A program made the translations under genes and the position numbers. DNA of 64,000 nucleotides. Source: Euonymus europaeus. Taxonomy: Eukaryota; Streptophyta; Magnoliopsida; Celastrales; Celastraceae. Position 1 is the stretch's first letter, and each line of letters begins with the position of its first letter. The notes beneath the pieces were generated by a model that was given only the letters and a program-made list of their open reading frames with translations, ran no database searches and was not told where the DNA came from. Shown piece by piece: positions 11,183 through 23,604 of the stretch. The stretch covers positions 22,891,001 through 22,955,000 of the forward strand of contig OY756962.1 in assembly GCA_963580455.1 (NCBI GenBank), in the 5' to 3' direction.

Positions 11183-12873
11183 ATGATGGACTTTGAGTGC
11201 TCCGACGTCGGTCTCTGGAAAGAAGCTCTCTCGTCGTACCCTGTTCACATCCGGTCACTCAACAAGCCCAACCTCGTCTCTCTCGATGAATTCTACCGTA
11301 GCGAGCTTCCTTCTCTCATCCACCAACGAAACCCTAACCCCTACATTACCACACCGGAGCTCTCCAAGCTCATGCAATGGAAGCTCTCTCGTGGAAAATG
11401 GAGGTGCATTATCATTCTCTTCGTTCAATTTCATGTGTAACGCATGGAATTGAGAGTTGATTTTTCTTTTTTCTTTTTTTTTGCAGACCTCGATTGTTGG
11501 ATTTCGTTTCGTCATTAAATGAGGCGCTGGTGAAATCTGCTTCCGAAAAGGCTTTTCAGTCACTTCCTGATATTTCCAAGGCTGTGAACGCGCTTACGGT
11601 TTTGAAAGGGGTTGGTCCGGCCACTGCCTCTGCTGTTTTGGCCGCGTATGCGCCTGATCTGGCACCGTTTATGTCCGACGAGGTAGTTTTTGGGGGTCGT
11701 GAGTTTGCTTATTATTATTGTTATTTTTTCGTTTTGACTCAATTTGATCTTGGTGATAGGCAATGGTTGCTGCTCTTGGGCACTCTAAGGATTATACACT
11801 GAAGCAGTATCTATTATTCGTTGATAAGTTACAGACAAAAGCTAAGGTCAGTTTCTTTTTCTTCTTCATTGTGGTATTAATAGCCACAACGGGAAAAAAT
11901 TGAGGTTACAGAACCATTGGGAAGAATAATTTTGGGAACAAGAAAATATCACTAAATGTTTTTGGGGTAATGGTTGTCGGTGTGATTGCTGGCGGTAATG
12001 CAGGCAAGTCCTAATGAGGAGAATGTATGACAACCTGAAAGTGAGCTGCTGGTAAATTTCCTGGATTGGGCTTAACTATTTGTTGTTTTGGATTTACTTT
12101 GAGCAGAGGCATATTGAGGAAAAAATGCTAGAGCTAGGGTTGATGGCATCTGCGTCACCTTGGGAGATGTGTGTTATTCTTAATTCTGCACTTCCTTCTA
12201 TGATAAATCTAGCTGAAGAAGAAACTTTGGCAGCCTGCTGGCATGAAGTTAAATTAAGTTATGGCGATCCTGCTATTGGCTAAACTAGAAATTAACTAAT
12301 TTGTTATCCACGACATTACATTGATGTTTCATAATTTTACTTGATGAGTGTCTTTGCATGACATCTCAAGCGGCTTTCAGTTTATGCATAGGCAGGTGAA
12401 TGAATGTTACTGACCTCTTGAGCTACTATGTTAAAAATTCTAGACATTCAGTTTAGCATAAGGTTATCCTGTTGACATCTGGTAACTATAATTGAAAGAC
12501 TTATATTACATATGTGTTCTTATTGTGGTGGGTTTTCACGTTTTCATGACTGGTGGTATCCTAACTTCTGGGTTCTCACATTCACGGGCGCTGCTGAGCG
12601 GCAGTGAGCGCTGACATTAGTCGCTTTGTGCATGCACTGATGGCATTTGGTTAGCAATTTTGTGTGTTGTATTATGTCATTCTAAAACCTCACATTTGGT
12701 TTGTAAACAAAAATATTCAGGAATTGAGTTCAACTGGGGACTCCTTCACTCCGTCAGACGTAGAAATGGCTTTGTGGAGTTCTGCTGTAGGGACCAAGTT
12801 GCAATCTACACAAGCCGATTCAGAGCCAAAGACTAACTCTGGAAAGAACTCTAAGAAAAAGAGAAAACGTTGA
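11183..12873 (+). CDS. Small nuclear-type protein with a helix-hairpin-helix motif, 218 aa, four exons
   Basis: My exons are 11183-11403, 11487-11682, 11760-11846 and 12721-12873; all are GT-AG and all phases join. The start is MMDFECSDVGLW; a second Met follows immediately. Residues 1-73 hold a conserved-looking N-terminal region (YITTPELSKLMQWKLSRGKW). At about 110-127 there is a helix-hairpin-helix signature, LKGVGPATASAVLAAYAP, as found in DNA glycosylases and other DNA-binding proteins. The C terminus is lysine-rich (KKKRKR), a likely nuclear localisation signal. I recall plant proteins of this type only as uncharacterised. A nucleic-acid-binding role is inferred from the HhH motif; no catalytic Asp of the HhH-GPD class was identified. 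Intron 3 contains a possible alternative last exon. Confidence 0.85.
12107..12283 (+). other. Possible alternative terminal exon of the HhH-protein gene
   Basis: Within intron 3, an acceptor (GAGCAG at 12101-12106) precedes a 59-codon frame (58 residues and stop), RHIEEKMLELGLMASASPW and onward to DPAIG. Its phase continues exon 3, which ends in phase 0. Its composition is protein-like. It could be a real alternative end replacing the Lys-rich tail, or a fragment of another gene captured in the intron. I do not recognise it. Confidence 0.35.
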
Positions 12874-13846
12874 TTTGGATTTAGATTTGTTTTATGTAAA
12901 TTGTATATGACGTACTGCATATTTTATCTATGTTCATGGTCAACTGTGATGTTCCTTTGAGGCCATTAAATTTTGCACATCTAACATAGGCTCATTGGAT
13001 ATGATGGAACCATGATCGTGGAGCTGTTAGAATAGCATTTCAGTTCCTCTATCATGATCGGTACTTCCCTTTCTTTCTTGTAAATTATAGCATGGCCTTG
13101 ATGTTACATTTCCTGAGAGCAATTAAGTGGCGTCGGCAGACCGTTCTTGTTGGTAAGTTGAGAAACTTAGATAGTTCTTATATGTTGACCGTTACTCCTC
13201 TGAGATGGATGACTCTGACGGTTCATAGCACATCTTACACAATCGTGTAAGTTTTCGTTGGACAGGACCACAAAAAAGCTAGCGAGATGTAATAACTTAA
13301 CTGAAAGTGACTGATAGCATCAGATTCAAAGACTTGAAGGTAGGTATTATCTCTATCAGCCAACACCAAGTCCTCATCATTCACTTCTTGACAATCATGT
13401 TGCTTGACATTATTTTAGTACATATTTGCTTTGTTATATTCAAATTCTGCATCAATGGTGCTTGCCAAGATGTTAGTGTGACTTTTCTTTGCTTTGTAGG
13501 TTTACAACTGTGTCTAGTTGAAGTGGTTTTTGTTTCTGAATCTGTGTTAGATTACTAAAAAAGGTCTGCTGGAGATTTACTGAGCTGCAGCTCTGTTTCT
13601 AAGTTCAAAATGAAATACCAACTGAAGTTGAAATTTTAGATATGGCTTTTTCTTTTTGTTGAAAACGTGCTTTTTGCACCATTATTATGCTGGTGATTAT
13701 GATTGGCAGACCAGTTGGGCCCAAATAGTGGTCAACTAGAATAACAGGAAGGGAAAAAAAAGGATTAAAGAGGTCAATGAGTCTTATAAAGTTATGGAGT
13801 TGTGGATGTGGAGTTGTGGACAATCTCATGAACCACCTACTAATAG
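12874..13846. other. Intergenic; no gene seen
   Basis: This is the 3' flank of the HhH-protein gene. Short frames here show no recognisable motif or splice structure. Confidence 0.6.
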
Positions 13847-13847
13847 T

Positions 13848-14062
13848 TAGTCTAGTGGTAATCTTTTTAAGGTAAAATTGTATTTATTTGATCGGTTATG
13901 AGTTTGAATATCACTGGCAGTGATGCAACTTATCTCATTGTTAGGTAGGAAACTTTTATACTGCGGATTTGATAGATTCAATTTCAAGCTCACAGCGGAT
14001 GTTCTAAGAGTAAATTGTATGGTGTCGTTGTTGTTTTAAGAAAAAGAAAAAAAAAAACTTAT
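13848..14062 (+). mobile_element. Possible tRNA-derived SINE
   Basis: TAGTCTAGTGGTAATC at 13848-13863 resembles an RNA polymerase III A box. GGTTATGAGTTTGAATATCAC about 30 bp later resembles a degenerate B box. The sequence ends in GTTGTTGTTTTAAG and an A-rich tail (14040-14058). The A box, B box, body and A-tail order fits a SINE. Flanking duplications were not resolved. Confidence 0.4.
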
Positions 14063-14712
14063 CATGGTTAAAAAGAAACATGTGAATGTGAGAACAAAAC
14101 AAGAAGTACGTGGAGTGATGGAGAGCATAGAAGAGTTGCACGTTTTTCATGTGTGATTGGTTCACGAAGGAAACTTAATTAAACTCCAGAAGATTTTTAT
14201 GTTCATTACAAATCTAACGAACAAATACTATTTTTACAAATATAATGTTAATATTTGTTTTGTTTTACGTGAGTCAGCTCCTTATTTAGGGTTTTTTCCC
14301 ATTCAAATAAGTAGTTGACAGAGCAGCTAGTTCTAAATTGTCGATTAGAGGTAGGTGTGAGAATCTTCCAATTAATGTAAATTTAAACATTAATTAAAGA
14401 TTTTGAATATGACATTATTGTGTTGATGATTTTTATTTTTTTGTACATATAATACATTGATGATTAAAGATTCGAAAAGTGTACCATGGAGGGTCCCTAA
14501 TCACACTAGCACAAGTTACTGATCATTACACTTGCTTTAAATAACCCAATTCAATTAACCCAACCAACACAGCTATACTTCTATCTATCTATCTATATCT
14601 ATACTCTTCTATACTCCTATACTCCTATTATATGTTCATAGATTTCTCGCCACCACAGCGCGAGTCCGGCCTTCTTCTCCGTAATCGCGCGACCCCGGGT
14701 GTCTTCGTCATT

Positions 14713-14760
14713 ATATGAAATATGCCTTTAAGATTCATATGAAATATGCCTTTAAGATTC
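14713..14760. repeat. Perfect 24-bp tandem duplication
   Basis: ATATGAAATATGCCTTTAAG plus ATTC occurs twice back to back at 14713-14736 and 14737-14760 with no difference, which points to a recent slip. Confidence 0.9.
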
Positions 14761-17688
14761 GATTAGAGCTGAGAATCACGAGTAGTTCATATAACGTTCA
14801 TGTGTGTGTTATTTTATATAGGTCTCGAGTTTAAGTTCTCTGATCCCGTTCCCATGTACTAAAAAAAGATTGAATGATAGCTTACACTTTTTAAAGCATT
14901 ATTATTGTTTTTATGGACCAATTCTCTTTGATTATACCTAATCCAGCTGTTTTGTCCACTTTATTTGTTCTTATCATATAGCACACGAAACTTCTTTAGT
15001 TTTATGATTTTATTCATGTTTTAGTAAAAAAAAACAGAGAGAGATAATCATGTTGTTATTAGACACAGATGGAGAAACTTTGCAATTTGACAACTCTTAA
15101 ATTCGTATCTAATGAAATAGAAATAATTGACCACATGATGCTATTCACCTTCTAAACTATTGGATGCGAATTCTATGGGGAGATGCAGATCCCCAATCCA
15201 TTGAACACTACGGCTGTTCTTTCCTTTGGAATTTCTTTATTTTATAAAAACTGCTGAATCGATTCTTTACTGAGCTATTACATGAAATTTTCATGTACTT
15301 TATTGGCAGGAGTAATTATAAGTTATTAAACGAGTTTATAGAATTCCTCGAGGGAAAAAAAAATCGATGAATGGAGACAAAATGGGTGAGTGGAGTCTGT
15401 TGTAAGAACTAAAAATGACATGAAAATTCTGTATCATTGAATATAAATTTAAAATATTTATCATTTCTTATAATTCGAATTTAACTTTTATTTGAGATAA
15501 AAAAAAATAACATTAAACTCGTAATTTGGATCGCAGCAAAATCATAATTTTTTAAAAATAATTAAAAAAAATTAAGATACTTGAACAGACAGCTCATTCA
15601 CCGGTCACCCTTATAAGGCTATACCTATTACCTACCATGTTTATTTGGACTTGTGTTGAAAACACGACACAAATATTGACGTAGGAAGCCACCGGAGATA
15701 GCCCGCAACAACCGGAGGCTGATGGCGGAGGCCCAGCTTGCCTCGGACAGTGGACCACCGGCCTTCCACGTGAAATTGTGTTCAAAGGTGTTCTCACCGT
15801 TGATTTGATTGATAAACTACCGAAAGGACGATATGAACAATGACAATGAAAGTACAGCTTCTAACACATCATCCCCTGCCTCATCATGCACCGCCGGCGT
15901 TTAGGATATTCCTATATTATCCTCCATTCACTACGGTTTTCATTCTCTACGCTTTGGCCGAAATTGTCGGTGGCTAATTGAGAGGTCGAGGCGATTTTAG
16001 ACAATCTCGTATTTCCTTTATTTTTTTCCCTTTATTCAATGCCTAATATCACAAGTGTAACGCTTTAATGGAGCGCGTGTGCACGATTATTTTTTTATTT
16101 TTGAAAGCCGAGGAGAGGGACTCCTGAAATGTCATTCATAGTGTGTGTTTTTTTTATTATTAATAAGAAAGAAGAATATTCAATAAAAATAAGAAAATTC
16201 AATAGGTTGATGAGCTACACAAAAGTTTCATTTTACAATTCTCATCATGACGGCGACAAATTTCATTCAAATTGATAGCGGAGGATAATCAGTACAAAAT
16301 CTCACTTCCTATGCAGTAAGAAGATCAATCAGGCCATCATCTGTTGGTATGATAAAGTGTGTTACTGTTTGGTAGAGGATATGATTGAGAAAGTATAATT
16401 GTTAATTTAGATACTTTAAGTTTTGTGTATAAATTGTTAAATTAGCCACTTTAAACTAAGTAGGTATTTGGTAGTGATATACTGATATGTTATCAATAGA
16501 GTAAAACCTGTCAATTTATCAATTAGGATATTGATATATTAAAATTATATTTCATAAAAATATTACAGATAATAGTCCATTTACAATTAATTATTTGAAA
16601 TCATTGTTAATAATTATATTATAAATATTTAATATTATTACAATTTTACTCTTAAAAAAATGAATATGAATATGTCACACAACTTCTTATCCTTCTCTCT
16701 CCCTCGTCTTCCTCTCTCTCACCAGCCCCCTTCCTCGCCACCACAATAAAGCCGAAATTCTTAATCCTCTAATCCACTTAAAGAGCGGTTGTGCTAAATA
16801 TTTATAATATTTTGTATACATAATTCACATGTGGCACAATTATAGACCAGGTGTTTTGGTGGCAAAAATGAAGATTGAAATTCAAAATCCCGAGAATTTG
16901 AGTATTACGTATGTTATGGATGTAATGGTTTATGAAAATTTATAATTTTCGCTTAAAGCGTTTAAGACCAAACCAAAGGAGCAAGACACGACACTTTGAC
17001 TTCGACAAATAGGGGTGGAAGAAACCAAACTGTGAATCGAACTGTAAAACTAAGTTCAGTTCGGGTTTCAGTTTTATATTTTTGTTTATTTTGATTTTCG
17101 GTTCGGTTTCGGATTGCCAAAATTAATTTCGATATTACTAATAATAATAATTTTTGACAGTTTGAATTCAAATTTATAAATTACATAATTCATCTCACTT
17201 AATACGGGACATCAGGGTCGCATCCTAGGGTAAGACAATCCAACCAAATGCTTTAAGCACCAAATCCACTCAGAGCACCAATTTTTAAAATAGAAAATAA
17301 TTTTTTTATTACTCAATCCATTAACCCAATCCAAAATCTTAACACTATTAAGTCCAACCAAAAAATAGACTCTAACCAAATAATTTTTTTATTTCATTTC
17401 CGCCGATTAAATTAACTCTTCTAGTTATGAGATTATTGATAAATTTGTGTGAATTTCGTTTCACTTTGCGATTTTTTTATTATTTTGCAGTAGACACCAT
17501 TTTACCATGCCGTTTTCGGTACCAAAATTACTTGGGCCGGCTTTGCGGGACATTGTATTTCTAACTTATTTGGTATGGTTTTGAAATTAATATTGAATAT
17601 ATTTTGCAAAAAATAAAAATAAAAAAATGATTTTAGTTCCCCCAATATATCCTTAAACATAGGGAAGTTTTAAACTGGATCCCATTTG

Positions 17689-17728
17689 GCAATATTATAT
17701 TCTACTGGTAAAATTGTTTACCAAACAC
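17689..17728 (-). mobile_element. Orphan terminus of the 7361-8168 transposon family
   Basis: The reverse complement of 17689-17728 begins GTGTTTGGTAAACAATTTTA and matches the left end of the element at 7361 in about 34 of 35 bases. No matching opposite end was found nearby, so this is a truncated copy, or one whose other end has decayed. Confidence 0.65.
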
Positions 17729-18921
17729 ACTATAGTAACAGTAAAGAACATCTATTCATTAGATTTGGTCAATCATAATTAATATAAGAGAATGAAATAA
17801 GTGAACGTTATTTACCTACTTTTGTTTAGGAGAGCCAAAGTTGGTCAAATAAACAAAACGAAGCTTGTTTTTTTTAACGTATTTTTTATTTTTGAAAAAA
17901 ATCAAAAAAAGGTTTAGCTTTTTATTTTTTATTTTTAATAATACGGAATATAAAAAACTACTCAGAAACAATTGTAAAATAGAAAATTAAAAACTATGTT
18001 TTCTGTAAAAATAAGAATAAGAAAACAAACCTAATTTTTTGTATTTTTATATTTTTCACTTTATTGGGTTTTATTGTGATTTTTTCTCCTTCCCCTCTGG
18101 AATTAGATCTGATTTCCGTAACGAGAAAAAACAGAAAATTACAGCGAACCCCAGAAGGAAACCCGATCGAAATGAGGCTTCTGATCTACATTCCTCTCAG
18201 CGCCCCCGCCAGCAACCTTTTTTTATTTTACCGCTGTAAATTATTCTGGTTGTGTGTTTTTATTTAACTATTTAAGAGGGTTCTTTTGGTAGGTGCCGTT
18301 TGATTACGAGGGAAAAAATTACAAGAAAAGATAAGGGGATCCTGTCGTTGTCGGCACTCTGTTTCTGCTTTGTTTTGTGTTTTAAATTTTGAATTGAACC
18401 CTCAAAGTGCGATCTTGACTGTTTTCTTACCATAAAATTAATCAGCGTTTGTGTCCTTATAATTTTTCTGATCGATTCTGTAAAAAAGAATCGATTTTTG
18501 GAAGCAAAGACGTGTTGAGCTGTTAGTTTGTTATCGATTTCCTTTTCAAAATCCCACCCTTATAATTTCTTTCCTTTTCTCTCCATTGCAAGCTGGATTT
18601 GAATGGGAGCTTTTTTGGACTATTCTCATAGGTCATCATTATCTCTCCCTCTCTATCAATCTATACACATTTTTTCTCTATCTTAAAACACTTGTGTGTT
18701 GTTGTTGTTCATAAGTTGTGTCCTCATCTGTGACCATGATATTAGAGAACCCTTTTTTTTGCTTGTTCTTCCACTCGTCTCGGTCTCCAGTCTCTCTCAT
18801 TCATGTCACAATGAGATCAGATTCATAGTCTCTTCATATTTTTCTTGCTGGGTCTTTTTTTTTTCGCTTTTGAAATCGTTGTTTGGGTTTTTGAGATCAG
18901 GAAGAAAAAAGTTAAGCAACA

Positions 18922-21410
18922 ATGGCGCCCTCCTTTCGGTGGTGGGGGAAGGAGAGTCACAGAGGCACACCTGTGGTGGTCAAGATGGAGAACCCCAACT
19001 GGTCAATGGTCGAATTAGAGGGTCCGACGGTGGAAGATTTCATCCTCGATAACTCACCGAGTTACGGTCCCCGAGACAGGAAACCCGGAGGCAAGAACGC
19101 TAAGCAGCTCACTTGGGTTCTCCTCCTTAAAGCCCACAGAGCCGCCGGTTGTTTAACCTCCATTGCCTCCGCATTGACAAGATTTGGTTCCGTCGTGCGC
19201 CGTCGCGTCGCATCCGGACGCACCGACACCGACGGGGACAACGAAAACAACGGAGAACACGAGAACCCAACAATTAAAAGTAGGTTCTACTCATGCATCA
19301 AGGTCTTTCTTTGGTTATCAGTACTTCTGCTTGTGTTTGAGGTAGCTGCCTACTTCAAAGGCTGGCATTTCGATCCGGCACAAATGCAATTAAAGCATTT
19401 GATTTCCACGTCTTTGGGGTTTAGGGATCTCTTTGATTCCTTGTATTCGAAGTGGGTTTTGATTCGTGTGGAGTATCTTGCTCCTCCTCTCCAGCTGCTC
19501 GCCAATGTATGTATTGTGCTCTTCCTTATACAGAGTATTGATAGACTCATTCTCTCCTTCGGCTGTTTCTGGATCCGCTTAAAGAAGATTAAACCCATAC
19601 CCAACCAAGACGCAATAGCAGATCTTGAATCCGGCGAGAATGGCTACTTCCCAATGGTTCTTGTTCAGATCCCAATGTGTAATGAAAAAGAGGTACAATA
19701 GGAAAATCTTTTGACTTCAAGTTTATTAATTGTGTAGATTTTTAGTTGCTTTTGTGGTGATTGATCTTATATGTTTGTGGGGGGTTTTAGGTGTATCAAC
19801 AATCGATAGCTGCTGTGTGCAATTTGGACTGGCCGAAGTCGAACATTCTGATTCAAGTTCTTGATGATTCAGATGATCCAACTACCCAGTCTCTGATCAA
19901 AGAGGAGGTGCAGAAATGGCAGCAAGAGGGTGCCCACATTGTGTATCGGCATCGTGTGATTCGAGATGGGTACAAGGCTGGTAATCTGAAGTCCGCCATG
20001 AATTGTAGCTATGTCAAAGAGTATGAATTTGTTGCTATTTTCGATGCTGATTTCCAGCCGACGTCTGATTTTCTCAAAAGAACTGTCCCTCACTTTAAGG
20101 TAGCTGCTGCAATTTGAACTCTACTTGAATGAATAGTTATAGAAATGGTTCAATTTTTGAACTCTGGAGTTGAACATGGTATTCTATATTGGTTCAATTA
20201 CAGGATAATGAGGAGCTTGGACTTGTTCAAGCAAGGTGGTCTTTTGTGAACAGGGATGAGAATCTGTTGACAAGGTTGCAGAATGTCAATTTGTCTTTTC
20301 ATTTTGAGGTAGAGCAACAAGTGAATGGTGTTTTCTTAAATTTCTTCGGGTTCAATGGGACTGCTGGAGTGTGGAGGATCAAGGCATTGGAGAATTCAGG
20401 TGGGTGGTTAGAGAGAACCACTGTCGAGGACATGGACATTGCTGTCCGAGCTCATCTTCAGGGATGGAAATTCATTTTTCTCAATGATGTGGAGGTATTT
20501 CTTTTCCTTATTTGCTTCAATTGAAGTTTACTCTTAATTTGTAGTTTCCATGAAATTGACTGTTAGTTAATCTTCAGTGCCAATGTGAACTACCTGAGTC
20601 TTACGAAGCATACAGAAAACAACAGCACAGATGGCATTCTGGACCAATGCAATTGTTTAGGCTATGTTTGCCCGATATTATCCGAGCTAAGGTAGACTTA
20701 CTTAAATGCAAAATAACTACAGCTATAATTTACGAATTCTCCGAGTTGTAGTTTCTGATATCAAATGCTTATTTTGGTGGATGCAGATTAGCTTTTGGAA
20801 GAAATTCAATATGATCTTTCTCTTCTTCCTGCTCAGAAAACTGATCCTACCATTTTACTCTTTCACCCTTTTCTGCATAATTCTGCCTATGACAATGTTC
20901 ATACCAGAGGCCGAGCTCCCAGCATGGGTTGTCTGTTACATTCCAGCCACCATGTCATTCCTCAACATCCTCCCAGCCCCAAAATCTTTTCCCTTCATTG
21001 TCCCTTACCTTCTTTTCGAGAACACTATGTCGGTGACCAAGTTCAACGCCATGGTTTCTGGCCTGTTCCAACTGGGAAGTGCTTATGAGTGGGTTGTTAC
21101 TAAGAAATCCGGCCGCTCCTCCGAAGGTGATCTCGTCTCCTTGGTTGAAAAAGAACCAAAACCTCATAGAATGGTCTCAGTGCCTGACCTCGATGAAATG
21201 AAGGAGGAAATTCTGCTGCAAGAGAAAGCTGCGAAAAAGAAGAAGCACAATAGGATATATACCAAGGAGCTGGCACTTGCTTTTCTCCTTCTAACAGCTG
21301 CAGCTAGGAGTCTCATGTCTGCTCAGGGTATCCATTTTTACTTCTTGTTGTTTCAGGGAGTATCTTTCCTGCTGGTTGGTCTGGACTTGATCGGCGAGCA
21401 GGTTAGTTAG
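18922..21410 (+). CDS. CSLC12: Cellulose-synthase-like C glucan synthase (CSLC12-type), 702 aa, five exons
   Basis: CSLC enzymes build the beta-1,4-glucan backbone of xyloglucan from UDP-glucose in the Golgi membrane. My exons are 18922-19692, 19791-20099, 20204-20494, 20578-20691 and 20787-21410, all phase 0. The N terminus [12 protein letters not shown] and the block [20 protein letters not shown] are typical of the CSLC12 branch. There are two membrane segments before the catalytic region (about 122-146 and 192-218) and four after it. The GT2 residues are all present: DDSDD (282-286), DAD (342-344), TVED (433-436) and QQHRW (472-476). The end [12 protein letters not shown] is the family terminus. 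Length and motifs look intact. The 5' leader is CT/T-rich. Assignment to CSLC12 rather than CSLC5 or CSLC8 rests on the N terminus. Confidence 0.95.
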
Positions 21411-23208
21411 AATGAACGCAAAATGATATCCTGTTCGGGAATATAAATGGATGATTGAGAGTTCATAGACAACAGCAAAAATGGATGGATTACATTAGCT
21501 GAGCACAACTAAAAGTGAATTTTTGTCGATACGCTGATGAGGCTCGAAGGTGTTTCCTTTCTTGCCTGTACTTCAAACGCTCCAGAAGACTAATACAAAT
21601 CCACCCAAAATTGGAAGAAAACATGTTGGATGGCAGAAAAATAGACTTCATTGTTTAATAGAGAAGCATAAGGTTATGCTCTTCCAACCTCTGTAAGCTA
21701 CTGCTCCTCCGTTTTTTTTTTTTTTTTTTTTTGATTCTTTCTTCCTGGGTCAATTCTTTTTGTAAGAAAGAAATTGTTGTTCAGTTATGGTTTCAAGACA
21801 AGTACATAACATTCCTCTTCTCCTTTTTATCATTTTGTCAATTCAATTGTCTTCAACATTGTAGTCATGACAGGTTATTGAAGAATTGTGTTGGAGCTTC
21901 TTCAAGAGTTATATATCTCATGCTTTTGTAAAGTAGCACTATGCTTGTTGTTTTCTTGCAATAATTAGGTGATGAGTCATAATCTAATGATGATCAAGGT
22001 AATCTAGGTCTTGTTTTAAATTCCTAGTGGATTTGGATTGGATTGATTGGTCACAAAACAGCAAGTAAATTACAGAGTAAAGTTGCTATCCAAGTGCACA
22101 CATGTTTCTTTCAGGGAAAAGTCCTGATTTGGACTCCATATATCTACTTTTCTTAAGCTTTACCCCTCATTTTCCTGAGAAAAATTTATTTTGTCAGTTA
22201 TCTATGAAACCTATTTGGATAAGGACAGAAAAATACAAGGTGGGGTTTTCCTTCTGAAGGTATGGATTGACTAATTTTTTGGGAAGAGAATTTGCAAATT
22301 TATAATTTTTCATTTCACACAAATGAAAAAGAAAATTTTCTTGCAGTTTCTACAAAAACCCTTTTCACAAACCTTCAGACACTTGCCTTAATCTACACCA
22401 ATTGAATTATTTTTTGACAAAAAGAATTTTACATTGTCTCCAATCAAACTTGGTTTGCAACTCTTTAAAATGTTACTTATGTTACAACTTTGAACAACCC
22501 TAAACCTTAAATATGCTCGTCTTGTAGTCAACTTCAAATCGTTGTTAGAAGAAGAAGAAATCCAACTTTTTGTCTCCTTAGAACCTCAGAGATCTGTTTT
22601 CAACCTTCATTCGGAAATGATAGAATCTTAAGGTTAGAAAATGAGAGGAAAACGTTTAACAAAGCTGTTAAGACCTGCCGATTACCGGTAACTTGAGTCA
22701 TATCCCATGTGAGATAAATTATGGAGATCATTGTCCAGAACAGTCTCTGAACATTCAAAATTAAATTGCTTGTATAAGTAGACATTTAGATTCCATGGAG
22801 GACTCCTTGTCTTTAAAAACTTTTTTCTTCCTTTCCCCTTCCAAATCAACCCAATTATATTAAAACAGAACCACATGCATCTTGATAATCCTCTGACCAT
22901 TGCAATATTTTATCAAGAATACTGATATGCATGCATGCATTCAATGAGAAATGGAAATCTATCTATCTCTCTATAAATATATGTGTGTTTGTGTTTAAAC
23001 TGTGGTTGAAAGAACTAAAATGTCTTGGAAATACTATTTCTTCAATTTTCTGTTTAATTTGTTCTGTGTTGTATATCCTTGCTTGGTGCACTTGCTAAAT
23101 CTATTTTCCATTCAAAAAGAAGATGCATGTATTCATGAGATATTAGATTGGTTCATGTGGAATTCTTCTGCATTCTTTTTATCAGCTTCTTGTTTCATTG
23201 TTGCCTCT
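21411..23208. other. Intergenic 3' flank of CSLC; no gene seen
   Basis: This contains a poly(T) run at 21712-21732 and a run of ATGCATGC (RY-like, palindromic) at 22927-22940. Short frames here have no recognisable content. Confidence 0.6.
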
Positions 23209-23217
23209 GTGTTTGGG

Positions 23218-23596
23218 GGGACTGAGGAGCGCGGGTCTGCTGTAAACTTTTTACAGCAGACCCCTCTAGAGGTGTGTTGGAGAAGAATTTTTTTATTTAA
23301 AAATTATTGATATGTTTTGATTGGGGTTACGAGTATATATTTTTTGTGTCAAATAAAAATCAAATAGATTATAAGAAAGACACGATAATTCTAAACCGTT
23401 AAATAAAACTTCAAAACATTTTATCTCAGTTTTCACTATTCATTTTTTTTTTACACAAATAATATACTGTTAGACTCATAATCCCGATTGAAACACATCT
23501 ATGACTTTTAAATAATAAAATAATTTTTTTTGATTTTCCAAAAATGCCCCTACAGCGAGGTCTCTGTAAGAATTTTACAGCAGACTCCGCGCTCCG
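23218..23596. mobile_element. MITE-like element whose terminal inverted repeats are themselves hairpins
   Basis: The left end reads GGAGCGCGGGTCTGCTGTAA (23226 on). The reverse complement of the right end (about 23596 backwards) reads GGAGCGCGGAGTCTGCTGTA, so the ends pair over about 35 bp with small differences. Each end also folds on itself: on the left, GGGTCTGCTGTAAA pairs with TTTACAGCAGACCC around a short loop. The inside is AT-rich and non-coding. GTGTTTGG occurs at 23209-23216 and 23597-23604 and is a candidate 8-bp target duplication, although a few extra bases sit between it and the left repeat. Confidence 0.7.
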
Positions 23597-23604
23597 GTGT
23601 TTGG

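Larger units (their letters stand above)
14063..18921. other. Long intergenic region with minor repeats and the CSLC promoter and leader
   Basis: No gene is supported. Contents: a CTAT-rich microsatellite at 14580-14625; a 24-bp tandem duplication at 14713-14760; a GC-richer island at 15660-15910 with a short frame (ATGDSPQQPEADGGG) that lacks gene structure; AT-rich stretches at 16380-16680 with several TTTGGTA motifs that may be eroded inverted-repeat transposons; a GGTTCGGTTTCGG-type repeat near 17040-17120; and an orphan transposon end at 17689-17728. From about 18300 the T/CT-rich sequence is probably CSLC promoter and 5' UTR. Confidence 0.55.

Noticed and set aside
11255..11563. Minus-strand frame of 102 codons
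   Set aside because: It overlaps exons 1 and 2 of the HhH-protein gene and crosses their intron; it is a shadow frame with no family resemblance.
15594..15910. GC-rich island with frames on both strands
   Set aside because: Neither strand gives a recognisable motif, start or splice pattern; it may be old transposon DNA.
18696..19052. 118-codon + frame before and over the CSLC start
   Set aside because: It is in a different frame from CSLC exon 1, covers the leader, and its content is composition-driven. Part could be an upstream ORF, but nothing supports it.
22927..22940. ATGCATGCATGCAT palindrome as an RY regulatory element
   Set aside because: It lies in the CSLC 3' flank, far from any promoter recognised here, and is too short to support a function.
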